From NCBI GenBank assembly GCA_032988165.1, contig JANTQF010000209.1, forward strand, positions 1 to 60,837: a DNA stretch of 60,837 bases, given 5' to 3'. Below, piece by piece: positions 33,866-43,401 of the stretch. The stretch's first letter is position 1; the number at the start of each line of letters is the position of its first letter. Below the pieces are notes generated by a model that was not told the DNA's origin, made no database searches, and saw only the letters and a program-made list of their open reading frames with translations. This stretch comes from Emmonsiellopsis sp. PD_33. Lineage: Eukaryota; Ascomycota; Eurotiomycetes; Onygenales; Ajellomycetaceae. Made by a program: the position numbers and the translations under genes.

Positions 33866-36235
33866 TCCCCCTCGCCCAATACCACCAGTAAGTCTGACAT
33901 GATATCAGGAGAGAAAGACAGAGTCTAATAGAAAATAGTGCCTCCATACGTCGAGTTTTCTCCGCAGGAAAAGCCACCGCCACAGTTCCCAAGTCTACCA
34001 CTACAGCTGCGTCTACACTCCCCGAATGATGATCTCTGTATCCGCGCTGTTATAGACTGGAAGTTTTACTATACTACCTCATCGCATTGCTCTCCATGAC
34101 GGTTGTTGCTAGCTCGTCCAGAGACCTGGAATAAGGGAATTTGACGACTTCTGAACTCACTACATGTCTTGCTGGGAAATATTTCTAGAGCTTTTGCGGG
34201 ATCATGAGAACGGGCTGACCGAAAGTGGTAGCCCCCCCCCACCTCTTAGAGCTTATGGCTCAGTCAGTTGAATATGGCGACTTCTAGGGTTTCCTCGCGG
34301 CCGCTTATAGTCTTGCGTTTGATGATATCTAGTTACCGGCGATTCATACACCAAACCAAAGCATTATGGGAGTTTCGAGTCCACCGAGGGTTTGACGATG
34401 CTGTTGAGTGCGGAGGAGCAGAGTAATATTGAGATATTCGTTTGTAAAATGATGCAACATATGAAGGAGGGTAACGTTGATTCGCACCGAACTCTTGAGG
34501 GGTATGATAAATGCTTATATTCTCTGTACCTACCTATACTATCACTGGTCGTGTATGTATCTGCTATTTTCAATAACTTGATACGCAGGGGCAATCCCAA
34601 CGATTCTCTGAATAGCATGATTCGTCAAGCTCTGACGATAGATAGGAAGCTGGGAAATAAACTCCCATCTACCTGTAGGAGTGTACAATTGGCAGTCCAT
34701 CTGCAGTAGCTACACCGTCAACTTCACATTTTCGGGTTCAGGAGTCAATCAAGGGGAACAATTCTCCATCGTGGTGATAATCCCCAGTCGCCATGGGCTT
34801 GTCTTGTTGCTCTTGTTGAGAGTTTTAGTGATCACATCTCCATTAACAGCCGGAATTTAATATCTCCAAGACATGATGTTTTGGAGAACTGGGTTTCGAC
34901 AACAACATGCTGCAACCTGTCTGATCCAGGTGTAGTAGATAGGATGACGATTAGTTTGATTTAAATATGCCTGGCCAGGCCACGCCCTGCTAGTGCGGCG
35001 TTTCACATTCTGCGAGCGCCGGAGATTAGAGTCATCCATACGGCTATCGTCGCGCTGTTCGTCGTTTTTCTTCTCTTACCCTTGTTTCTCCGATTTTAAG
35101 ATCCGACCGTTTCCATGTTTATCCCGTTTGGATGTTCCCAGCAAATTACATGATGCCTGTGCGTAGGAGAATAGCAAAGCCCCGCCTGTCGATTCAAGAG
35201 CTTGAATGTTATGTGGAAAAAGGCCTCGGCATCACCTCCAGGTGGTTAGATTCAAATTGTTTTATGTGCTGTCAAGATCCGATGAGGGGGAGCGCAAGGA
35301 GACAATAGTTGATAGGAAACCAAAGATATCATGAAATGTTTGTCACCTTGACGGGCACTAGGGGTACAAGAAACTCGATGTGTGAAGGGTAAGAGCCCAG
35401 AAGGCCTCTTCGCGTCCTGTCTCTGGAGGTGGAAGGGGATAAAAATAATTAAGTCTAGAATTCCCTTGTAAGAGCGAGATCCGACTAAAATGACAAGCTC
35501 TCAATGTTCTGTGGTCCGTCAAAGAGAGGTGAATATCCCTGGCTAGTCTGCAAGAGAGGAAATGGCTAGAAAAGGGGGCATATGTCTTGCAGGGGGGAAT
35601 TTGCAATTACGCTGTATGGCATGTGCATATACTCTAAATATCACCAAGGATAGCCATCTCGAGGAATATCTCACTCCACTTGGCAGACTTCATGCACGGT
35701 AAGAAAATCATCACAAAAATGGGATGCCTTCCTACTGCCATTTAAACTTGGCCTGGAGAGCCGCGCTGGCGAGAAGGGTAGCGAACGAAGGTAGAAGGAG
35801 CTTATTTTAGCACTTTTGACCAGAAATATGTTCTGGGTAAGTACTGGGGAAATAAACCTGCTAGTTGCATATGGTTGTGTTTGTGCCAGTAAATGGCCCG
35901 TCCCTGGGAGGTGGAAACGGGAAAGGGGATAGAATGGTGAGGAGGAAAATATATATATTTCGCATCAGGCACTGCAAAACCGGACACAAACTACGTGTCT
36001 AGTATTATTTTTGATAAAAAGTTATTAATCCCCCTTCTCATTCGTTCAAGTTCTCATTGCATTATTTTCCCAGGGCGAAAAAAACCCTAGCGGCCAATGT
36101 TGAATCCCAAGCTTGAATCACTAAAGGGAACAGGGCCAAAAGACGCATCTACCGCCCACCATGATTTGCCACGCACACCGGATTTCTGGCACCGCAGACT
36201 CCACCCAAAGAATATAAAAAAAACAAAAAGAAAGT
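33866..36235. other. Intergenic, AT-rich, no supportable gene
   Basis: 2.4 kb without a gene I can support. The longest plus-strand open frame (34392-34709) has an intron-like donor and acceptor inside it and no known features. An AT microsatellite-like ATATATAT occurs near 35950. Confidence 0.5.
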
Positions 36236-36316
36236 GACAAGAGTGGGATTCGAACCCACGCCCCTTTCGAGACCAGAACCTTAATCTGGCGCCTTGGACC
36301 GCTCGGCCATCTTGCC
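36236..36316 (-). tRNA. tRNA-Leu (anticodon AAG)
   Basis: The minus strand folds as an 81-nt cloverleaf. The 7-bp acceptor stem pairs GGCAAGA with TCTTGTC (one G-T pair). A D-arm GGCCGAGCGGTCCAAGGC follows. The anticodon stem CCAGA/TCTGG encloses the loop TTAAGGT, so the anticodon is AAG (Leu, CUU codons). The long variable arm (TCTCGAAAGGGGC) is typical of type II tRNA-Leu, and the T-arm is GTGGGTTCGAATCCCAC. No intron. A and B boxes for RNA polymerase III are intact. A T-rich run (CTTTTTGTTTTTTTTATA) just past the 3' end serves as terminator. Confidence 0.95.
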
Positions 36317-36422
36317 TTGTGATTGATGTATGGAGGTTGGGTAGAATGCATTATCAATGAATGAGACCAGGTGGGGAAGTAAACCAGCTTACAATGAATG
36401 ACGAATCTCCGAAATCTCCTCC

Positions 36423-36440
36423 TATGTTAGTACTAACATA
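36423..36440. repeat. 18-bp perfect palindrome
   Basis: TATGTTAGTACTAACATA is a perfect inverted repeat with no spacer, about 105 bp upstream of the 5' end of the tRNA gene. The inner 14 bp begin with TG and end with CA, like the ends of an LTR, but no LTR body is present. Confidence 0.6.
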
Positions 36441-37353
36441 AGACCATATCTAAACCACTCTTCATTTACGGCTGGGTGGATAAAGCTGAGAGATCTAGCA
36501 ACTCCCTGGTGTGGACGGTTGTGCCATTAATACGCACTCGGGATGGCGAACTGTGGATTGGGAGACGTAAGACCCCCCCTGTTCATAATCTCTTGAGAGG
36601 ATGCCATGTGCTTGGAAGGGGGCCTGCCATTTTAATTTCTTAAGGCCAGCTAGGTCAAAGACACTGGGATGGTTCATCCACCATCTCTGCAAGCCTGTAG
36701 TCCCGATTAGACATAAAAAAATGAACCGACAGGCTTTTATCAACACAATGTGTACTGTGAAGTAGGAGAGAATACTTGTAGAAAGAATAATTTGATTGGA
36801 TGCAGTCATCATTAATTGGAAAACCCGTCCAGTATGTTTTTTATAATTGATGAAAAAGATAAGAACTATCCCATGCATTTCCTGTATACCCTACCCCCTT
36901 TTTTGTGCCTCTTTCAAAGCAAAGAAATATTTCCCCTTGTTCTCTTTTTTGCTACTTGCTTCACCCGTCTTTCAATATATCATTCCTTATTTTGGAGGAC
37001 CCGGATACTGTAAAAATTGCTCAGCCTTCATCCTAGTTAAGGGTGATTCAGGGGGGTATTTATAGATATGTTAAGGGGAAGAGAACTTACTCTCCAAGTC
37101 CAGCAGGTATGCGGCATAAGGAAGTTAACTCCGCAGTGTGTGTACTCATCTTTATGGTCCTGCGGCAGAAAAAGAGGCCAGTTAGCTATACCACTCCCTT
37201 CCTATTACTACCTTTTGCTAGATTATCTTTTGCAGAGCAAAGAATGGCTAGGGCTACTCACGGCCGCCATGTCCCAGCAGCTCCAGCTCTGCCGACACTC
37301 CCAGTCGTTTTGGCACTTTACAAAAAAAAAAACCCTCGTGTTAGTTATATATG
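36441..37353. other. Intergenic, no supportable gene
   Basis: AT-rich with short open frames on both strands that lack motifs. Nothing else recognised. Confidence 0.5.
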
Positions 37354-37590
37354 TTATATGGAAACAATGGGAGTCCTTATACATACAGATAGAGAACCAG
37401 CACAATAGTCCCACACGAGCTCTTTATTAGGGTCGTCGTTGCCACTAGAAGTGAGAGTTATATTGGGATTGCTGGGACCGTCACCGCTGGGAGCATCACC
37501 GCTAGGAAGCGTGTTGTTACTCTGGGTGGGTAGAGTAGCGCTGATGGAGACGAGGATGAACGCTGTGATCCAAGCGAGAGGGAGCTTCAT
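37354..37590 (-). CDS. Possible small secreted protein
   Basis: A 78-residue frame starts at the ATG at 37590. Residues 1-19 form a good signal peptide (MKLPLAWITAFILVSISAT). The mature part is Ser/Asn/Gly/Pro-rich with a short repeat ('PSGDAPSGDGPS'), three N-x-T/S sites and two Cys near the C-terminus. No intron is needed. No family is recognised. It sits 220 bp from the minisatellite, whose minus strand reads towards it. It may be the 5' exon of a longer gene or a relic. Confidence 0.4.
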   Translation of the reverse strand: MKLPLAWITAFILVSISATLPTQSNNTLPSGDAPSGDGPSNPNITLTSSGNDDPNKELVWDYCAGSLSVCIRTPIVSI

Positions 37591-37811
37591 GTTTAATGTT
37601 TGAATGGCCTTTTGTAGATGATTATCGAGACGGGCTTCGATGCTTGAAAAGCGGTTTGGATATCTCTTTTCCCTCCCCCTTCCTTTCTTTAGCACACGGA
37701 GTGTTGTGGATGCCGACGAAATAAAAATAAAAATAAAAATAATAAAATAAATATGGGGGGTTGCTTCTATTCAGTTTTCTGATTTTTTGAAAGTCCATCT
37801 CGAAACACGAG

Positions 37812-38181
37812 GGCTTTTTATATCCACCTCCCCACCTCCGCACCCTGGAAACAAACACGCGAGGTTCTATGGGAAGTATGGCCATCGGGCAAAAGGCTCA
37901 AGTAAGAAGGCTTTTCTAGATCTACATATCCGCCCTCCTACCTTGGAACCGAAAAGCAGACTCCCATGGGGAAGTATGGCCCATCAACCTTTTATATCTG
38001 CCCGTCCTTCCCCTTATTTCAACCGAAAAGGGGGCTTCCACAGGAAGTATTGCCATTCGGGCAAAGGGGCTTAAGTAACAAGACTTTTCTAGATCTACCT
38101 CTCCGCAACCCTGGCTTTGGAACCGAAGAGCAGGTTTCCATGGGAAGTATGCCATCGGGGAAAAGGCTCGAGTATCGAGAC
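37812..38181. repeat. Degenerate minisatellite, four copies of about 80-102 bp
   Basis: Four head-to-tail imperfect copies begin near 37812, 37910, 37989 and 38081. Shared landmarks in order are TTTTCTAGATCTAC (copies 2 and 4, degenerate in 1 and 3), a C-rich TCCGC segment, GGAACCGAAAAGCAG, CCATGGGAAGTATGGCC, and ATCGGGCAAAAGGCTCAAGTAA. Copy 2 lacks the last block. On the minus strand each copy encodes a variant of 'MAILPxEPAFxF' preceded by 'SPFAR'. A/T-rich (AAATA)n sequence flanks it on the left (37724-37755). Confidence 0.8.
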
Positions 38182-38929
38182 ATGGTAAGCAACTCCCGGT
38201 CTGGACGGGGCGTTTAGACGGGAGAGACCTTCCCCGGACGGATCCATTGGATACCAGGTTTAAAATTAGATTTTGAGAACAGTGGAACACTCAAGTTTTT
38301 GTGTAATGGTCTTGGTTACCTCCAAGTTGGACCGGAGGTGTATGCTTAGGCTGATGATCTGAAGTCAATACGCCAGACGTTAACTCTGCGACGCTTCATT
38401 AAACCGGGGGGAGAGAAGTGTAAGTGCCAGTTGGTCATAGTTACAGGCCGAAATGGGCTTTAATATGAGAATTAAAAACAATAAAAGTTTGTTAAGTTCA
38501 GATCCGAAAAAAAAAAAAAATTACGCAAATTAAATCTGATGTCCTCCAGAGCCCCGGAACAATTTTATGAACCTGCTACAGCTAAACTCTTTTTTCGAGG
38601 TGTTGCAGCGGCCAGAGGCAGTACGAAGTATTAAGATAATTCAAGCTGAATTTCTTGGAAGCAACAGGACTTTTGAAGGGTACACTGATATAAAACAACG
38701 TAGTTAAAATGCTCTCTCATTGGATTGAATCTGGACCTAGCATTCTGCAATACCTGCCACTTGATATATGCACTGGCAGGCTAGGTTCGTTACAGTGACC
38801 CGGCACATATGGATGAAGTGGTTAAAGTGATGGGGAAATTTTATGAGCAAGAAAAACAAATTAAGCAGTCATATGAAAAGTATGCCAAACCTGAGACAAC
38901 CACCATTCTAAATATTTACATAACTTCAT
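38182..38929. other. Intergenic with two exon-like fragments
   Basis: Two short plus-strand stretches look protein-like. 38567-38707 starts at an ATG and contains 'FFEVLQRPEAVRSIKIIQAE'. A second, after a possible acceptor GTTACAG at about 38797, contains 'MDEVVKVMGKFYEQEKQIK'. I cannot join them in frame with a good donor. An A14 tract lies at about 38507-38520. No other signal. Confidence 0.35.
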
Positions 38930-40384
38930 TTAAATACCCTCAAACCACGGATGTGCCAATGCTTTGCATGCCGTGATCCTCTTCCGAGGATCGAATGCCG
39001 TCATCTGACAGACAAGGTCTTTGAAGACTGGGTCAACACCTTCCCACAGGGCAAACGGTCTTCGCGGGTTCTGTTTGCCAAATCCATCCCGGATGACGCG
39101 AAATATTTCAGCGTAGGGACTCCCGCGAATATATTCAAGGAACCCCTGTATCCCCTCTTCATCTGCAAAGTATGAGATTTGGCGTTCAAGGACGTGGGCG
39201 AGGATTTCCTCTCCTTCACCAAGTTCACTTTCATCAATGGCAAAGATGATAAGTTTGTGGACGGCGTAGATGCACTTCATTGGTGTTACATACAATCATT
39301 AGCGGTAAATTCATTGCTGATGAATAGAAATTCATATCCAGAGCTTACCACAATGCCAAAAGCAAAAATATCTGAAGGTGTGTGCATTGGACCCTCTGCA
39401 TGAGCTTCCGGGCTGCGCCACATCCAGTTGCCCAGCTGTCTGCCCATGATTGCACTGTCAGGAGGCACAATTGCGGCATCTTCAATATCAGCCATTTGAA
39501 CACACTCAATGACATCGTCTTTTCTGTTGACAAGAATGTTATTTGCTTTGACATCTAAGAGGTGTCAGTGTTGCTGTTCCATTCAAACAGGTGCTGAAAA
39601 AGGCCATCTCCTTTTGACTTACCATTATGGACAATCCCCTGATCATGTAATGCAGCAATCCCCTGCAATGCATCTTTAAGGATGCGCTTCGTTGTCTCCG
39701 GTGGCAAATCTACTTTGGACACCAAGCTGAGGAAATCATCTGTAAAGAATTCGTATATGTACATTGAGCGACTGGGTATTGTGTCTCGTGGCAAGCGTAG
39801 GTGCGGACAATTGCTGACTTTACTATATATCTCCTGCAAGTAGTTAAAGTCGGCGACATCTTTCAGTAAAAATTTCTCATCCCCACAGCTATGAGAAACA
39901 AAGGTGAGCCTTATTGAGTAATAAAACGGGAGCTGGGAGAAGCCGAAGTTGAAAAAGCATACTTGGCAAGATATACGCCGAGAGGGGAATTCTCTTTCTT
40001 CTGGAGCACTCGTTCAATGACATAGCGACAACCGGAGTGGCCGATCAGCATGGTGCCTGGCGATACCATGTTGGCGGTTGCATGATGTGTGCTCATGCTT
40101 TGACCTTGCCGAGCAGAAGCAGCCCCCGCGAAGAAGATTGGAGGAAGAGGAAAAGGCGAAGGCCGTAAGTGCAGACGAGGAAATCTATGCATACAGCAAC
40201 GCAACATGGCTGAGGCCGAATCTATGGCTTTGGGGGCTCGATCAGGTGGGAAAGAAGAGTGGCGACAACCCAGAGATGATGAGGCTGGCTTGCTCTTTGG
40301 CGGTCTGAAAGCTGGGCCAATCAGATCGAAGATACTCTTGGCATACAAACTAAGCGCTTGACGCGTCTTCATACCAACCGCCAT
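38930..40384 (-). CDS. Ser/Thr protein kinase, ascomycete-specific type with altered motifs
   Basis: Four exons on the minus strand, 40384-39963, 39888-39623, 39554-39349 and 39274-38930, give 412 aa. After a long N-terminal region, the kinase fold starts near residue 120 ('CRYVIERVLQKKENSPLG'), without a normal glycine loop. 'EKFLLKDV' supplies the beta-3 Lys (K150). 'GIAALHDQGIVHNDVKANNI' holds the catalytic loop, HND in place of HRD, with D230, K232 and N235 kept. The DFG position reads 'ADIED' (D252 kept, Gly lost). 'NWMWRSPEA' replaces APE, then 'TPSDIFAFGIV', 'EEILAHVLERQISYFAD', 'DPRKRITACKALAHPWF' close the C-lobe. Family members of this look are expanded in filamentous ascomycetes; substrates are unknown. 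The last intron ends in the weaker acceptor GAAG. Metal-binding Asp retention leaves activity possible. Confidence 0.82.
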
Positions 40385-40636
40385 GTTGACGCGATCATGA
40401 ACAAGATTGTCAAATCAATTTTGATATCTGCCTTGTACTAGCCTTCCAGTTTCAGTTGGCGCTCAATTCCTTATCTGCCTCCTCCATCGTATAAAAATTT
40501 GGTTTGAAGGCCTCCCCTTGACAACTGGCCCATTCGAACCGCTCTCGCAGTCTCTTTACTTCGGTATGAGCCTCAATTGCTTACATGGAATGATTGCTGA
40601 TCGGTACTAGTACAAGTCTCTGTCTGCTTTACCGAA

Positions 40637-40882
40637 ATGGCAGCCAAATATGTATCGAGCCGCCTTATAAAACAAGTCTCGCAGGGCACAAGGACCCTGG
40701 CAGTGGAATTTGTTGACAGAACGACCTCCTGGCAGCGACCAGAGTGCGCCCTGCCCGAAAGCGTCAAGGATGAGTTCGCCCAGCTCGTGCAAGACAACAT
40801 CGACACGTTTAACTCCCAGGCAACTAAAGTGGCCATGAAGTATACCTTCCCTGCGCTGACCCTGCGTTTTTTCATATGTTGA
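40637..40882 (+). CDS. Possible small protein
   Basis: An 81-codon frame from an ATG with good codon use (C/G at most third positions through the middle). Segments include 'YVSSRLIKQVSQGTRTLAVE' and 'LPESVKDEFAQLVQDNIDTF'. No signal peptide, membrane segment or known motif. Its last bases overlap the stop region of the minus-strand gene at 40872, so the two are convergent. It may be the last exon of a longer gene whose upstream exons I cannot see. Confidence 0.35.
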   Translation: MAAKYVSSRLIKQVSQGTRTLAVEFVDRTTSWQRPECALPESVKDEFAQLVQDNIDTFNSQATKVAMKYTFPALTLRFFIC

Positions 40883-41430
40883 CCAATAAACTAGGGAGTC
40901 CGAACACCAAAGCGAAGCAAATATGCGGAAACATTATACTGCGTTTGAGCTCGGCAAAGACGGGACCGTCCTTGGGGTCAAACATCTGGTAAAGAAGTTG
41001 AAATAATTGTTGAGTGCTACCATTGCTAGTATCTGTGCTGGATAGAATGTATGTACTAGGAAGGGTTCTGATGATTGAGGGGCGCATTTCAAATATCTCA
41101 AGAAATCGAAGAAAAAACTGTCTTTGCAGGAGGGTACCTCTTTTCTCTGTCATGTAATTATGCCTGGTCAGCAATGATTCTGCGCAGTGCTCGTCTTCGA
41201 AATGGTCAAGAAAATCACCAACTCCATCACTCTGGAAGATACCTGATAGCCAAAAGGCACTCATTTTCGTTTATGAACACATCTCGTTCCTGGAGCAGGC
41301 CGAGGCCCACACCACCAAAGATGCAGGGACCAGTCGCTCCTCCGCAGGGGCCAAAATAGCCATACCACCACCGTTTCTCACCAGGAAAGTACCATCGATC
41401 TTGGCCGGACCCTTTGAGCTCTGGATGCAT
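40872..41430 (-). CDS. Hypothetical protein, two possible 5' models
   Basis: The long 3' exon (about 41242-40872) encodes 'DGVGDFLDHFEDEHCAESLL', then 'FLRFLEIFEMRPSIIRTLPS' and a hydrophobic end. It joins upstream through a good donor CTG|GTGAGA near 41383. If the start is the ATG at 41430 ('MHPELKGSGQDRWYFPG'), the acceptor is CTATCAG at about 41243. If the start is an ATG at about 41470 in another frame, the acceptor is CTTCCAG about 13 bases later. Both models remove an apparent frame break. No family recognised. About 140-150 aa. The neighbouring kinase is co-oriented. Confidence 0.42.
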
Positions 41431-42095
41431 GGTTTTTGCCTCCAGCAAGGAATCTGACGTATCATTAGAATTCGTCTTCTGTTAAGTATGGTGATTGCAT
41501 GGACTCTGTTGTCGGTAATTATCAGAGAAACACGAGGAGGGGGTGGGGGTGGGGTTAGGATTGCCGCCAGCAGAGGTTACTATGGATAACAAACAGCCAA
41601 GAACAGCTAACTAGCAGATGGCGTTACCACGAGTTGTTTTGAGCAAGCCTGCCGGAGTCGGATTTTGGCCTGCAGGGGGGCAAAAACTGGGAGGAGGCGG
41701 ATATCCAATCACCATGAATGATTAGTGAGGCATGTTTTAAGAGGGTATCCTCGGCAGACGCGGATATCACAAGCCGGTTGATATGATTGATAGTATGCAG
41801 GCCAAAGGGGAAAGTTTGTTGGTTCGTTTCCCAGCCTGTCGGAGTTCAGACAATTCCTTACCGGAGACTGTTATTATTAATATTTGATGGGGGATAACGC
41901 AACCAGTCTGCGGATAAGGGATAATGGGGAGTTGAGTAGAATCCTGGCCGTATGGGCTCTTTGAGGAGTAATTAGGGCATGAGATGATCACGTGGCGCTC
42001 AGACACCCAGACGCCAAGCGCCACCGTCAACGTCCATCCTTGTAGACACCACATGCTGCCGGACATTGACAGGACTGCCATCTTTTCCTCGCTTC
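41431..42095. other. Intergenic, no supportable gene
   Basis: Contains a G/T-rich stretch near 41535 and one CACGTG at 41989-41994. No coding signal. Confidence 0.45.
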
Positions 42096-42824
42096 TTAGC
42101 CTGTATCCCAGCGGCGTGTGGTGCCGTCCAAGATGCCATCCGAGCAGATGGCGAGACCGCTGGCGTCCTTGCCAAGCAACAGGAGGATTGGCCCCTCGCC
42201 ATGGCCATTGCCATCACCCGCGTGCCGAGAAGACGAAGCTTTTTGTTGGCATTGCCAATATGGAGATATGGAGCAGCAGCGCCAACCATCCCCCCATCGC
42301 GATCCGGACGCCTTGTATTTCGAATGTGGAGTGTGCTCAAGCATCGAAAAGCTTGAATTGACATCACTAGAGTGAGGAGTTGCCCGAGTGCCCGTCAGTT
42401 GGTGTTCTCTGTCGCGTGTGGATGAGGTTCTGATTGATATGCTAAACTTCTGATATGGTTTACTCAAAGTACCCACTCGCTTGGAAGTTGGAATTCCTCT
42501 GTCAGTTCGACAGGGACGGTGCAACTGTGGGGCTTCTAAATCCCTTCCGCTCTGATATCCGCTAAGAGCAGCCGCACGTAAGAATTTAAAATAAAGGTCT
42601 GAGAAATTGACAGAGTCTGGCAGGAAGCCAGCGGCCCGCTTACTTTCGGCTTTGAGGCAAAGCCGGAATGCCTTTTCTTCATTTGGTGAGGGGTACGTTG
42701 AGCTTTCCAAAGCACAGTGTGAGGTGCATGATACGATGTTACATGGGTTGCACTGCTCCCTGGCCCAAGACAATACCCAGTTTGGTGCGGGAGCGGGAGC
42801 GGGCTGAACGATCACTGGCTTCAT
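42096..42824 (-). CDS. Doubtful open reading frame
   Basis: A 242-codon stop-free frame from an ATG at 42824, and open further upstream without another ATG. Its length is at the edge of what chance allows in 60 kb of about 50% GC. The translation is Ser/Cys/Arg-rich without domains, secretion signal or membrane segment, and base use shows no third-position bias. It overlaps what should be the distal promoter of the peptide transporter. Listed for completeness only. Confidence 0.2.
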   Translation of the reverse strand: MKPVIVQPAPAPAPNWVLSWAREQCNPCNIVSCTSHCALESSTYPSPNEEKAFRLCLKAESKRAAGFLPDSVNFSDLYFKFLRAAALSGYQSGRDLEAPQLHRPCRTDRGIPTSKRVGTLSKPYQKFSISIRTSSTRDREHQLTGTRATPHSSDVNSSFSMLEHTPHSKYKASGSRWGDGWRCCSISPYWQCQQKASSSRHAGDGNGHGEGPILLLLGKDASGLAICSDGILDGTTRRWDTG

Positions 42825-43401
42825 AAAGAAGGAAAGAAGGATGTTGAACTGAGTGACTTGGGAAGTGGGCTTGGGCCATGGACCGCTGATCGCCAATGAG
42901 CCGTCCAACTAGAATCGCGGATTTACAACTGCCCGCCAGCAGCAAATTACGTCTTTGCCCGGTTTGACCACTAAAAGAGGCCAAGGCCCCGAGATGTAAC
43001 ATGAAAACACCTTTCCCCAGCCATCACCACCACTGACAGGATCGCACCCCCCAATTGTAATGATGAGTCCCGCATGCATCTCACAGACAAACTTTGGGCC
43101 AAGCCCACGCGAGGAAGATTCCTGGTCTCTGACAGGGTGCTTGGCCAGCTAGCAGCCGAGATAAGAGCAATGTCACCTTGATATCGCGTGCGTTCATCTG
43201 GTTGATTGTCGTCGCGGTCGGGGTCTTCCGCCCGGTAGTGTTTTGCAGGGAATCAATTAATAAACGATGATGTGTAAAAGGGCCCTGTCGCCCTGCTCAC
43301 GCCTCTCCCTCCTTTTGCTCCTTCCTCATCTTGCGGGAAAATCTCGAGCACTCTTCCAACATTCCAGTTGTGAGCTTTCGTCCCGCTGAGGCGCATTAAC
43401 A
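42825..43401 (+). promoter_or_regulatory. Upstream region of the peptide transporter gene
   Basis: Probable promoter and 5' leader. C/T-rich just before the ATG (43300-43340). A GATAAG motif (43160), the core bound by GATA nitrogen regulators, fits a peptide transporter but is a short, common match. Confidence 0.3.

Noticed and set aside
34392..34709. 105-codon plus-strand frame
   Set aside because: No recognisable feature. A possible internal intron exists, but nothing anchors a gene model on either side.
41227..41270. Apparent frameshift in the minus-strand hypothetical gene
   Set aside because: An intron from a GTGAGA donor near 41383 removes it in either start model.
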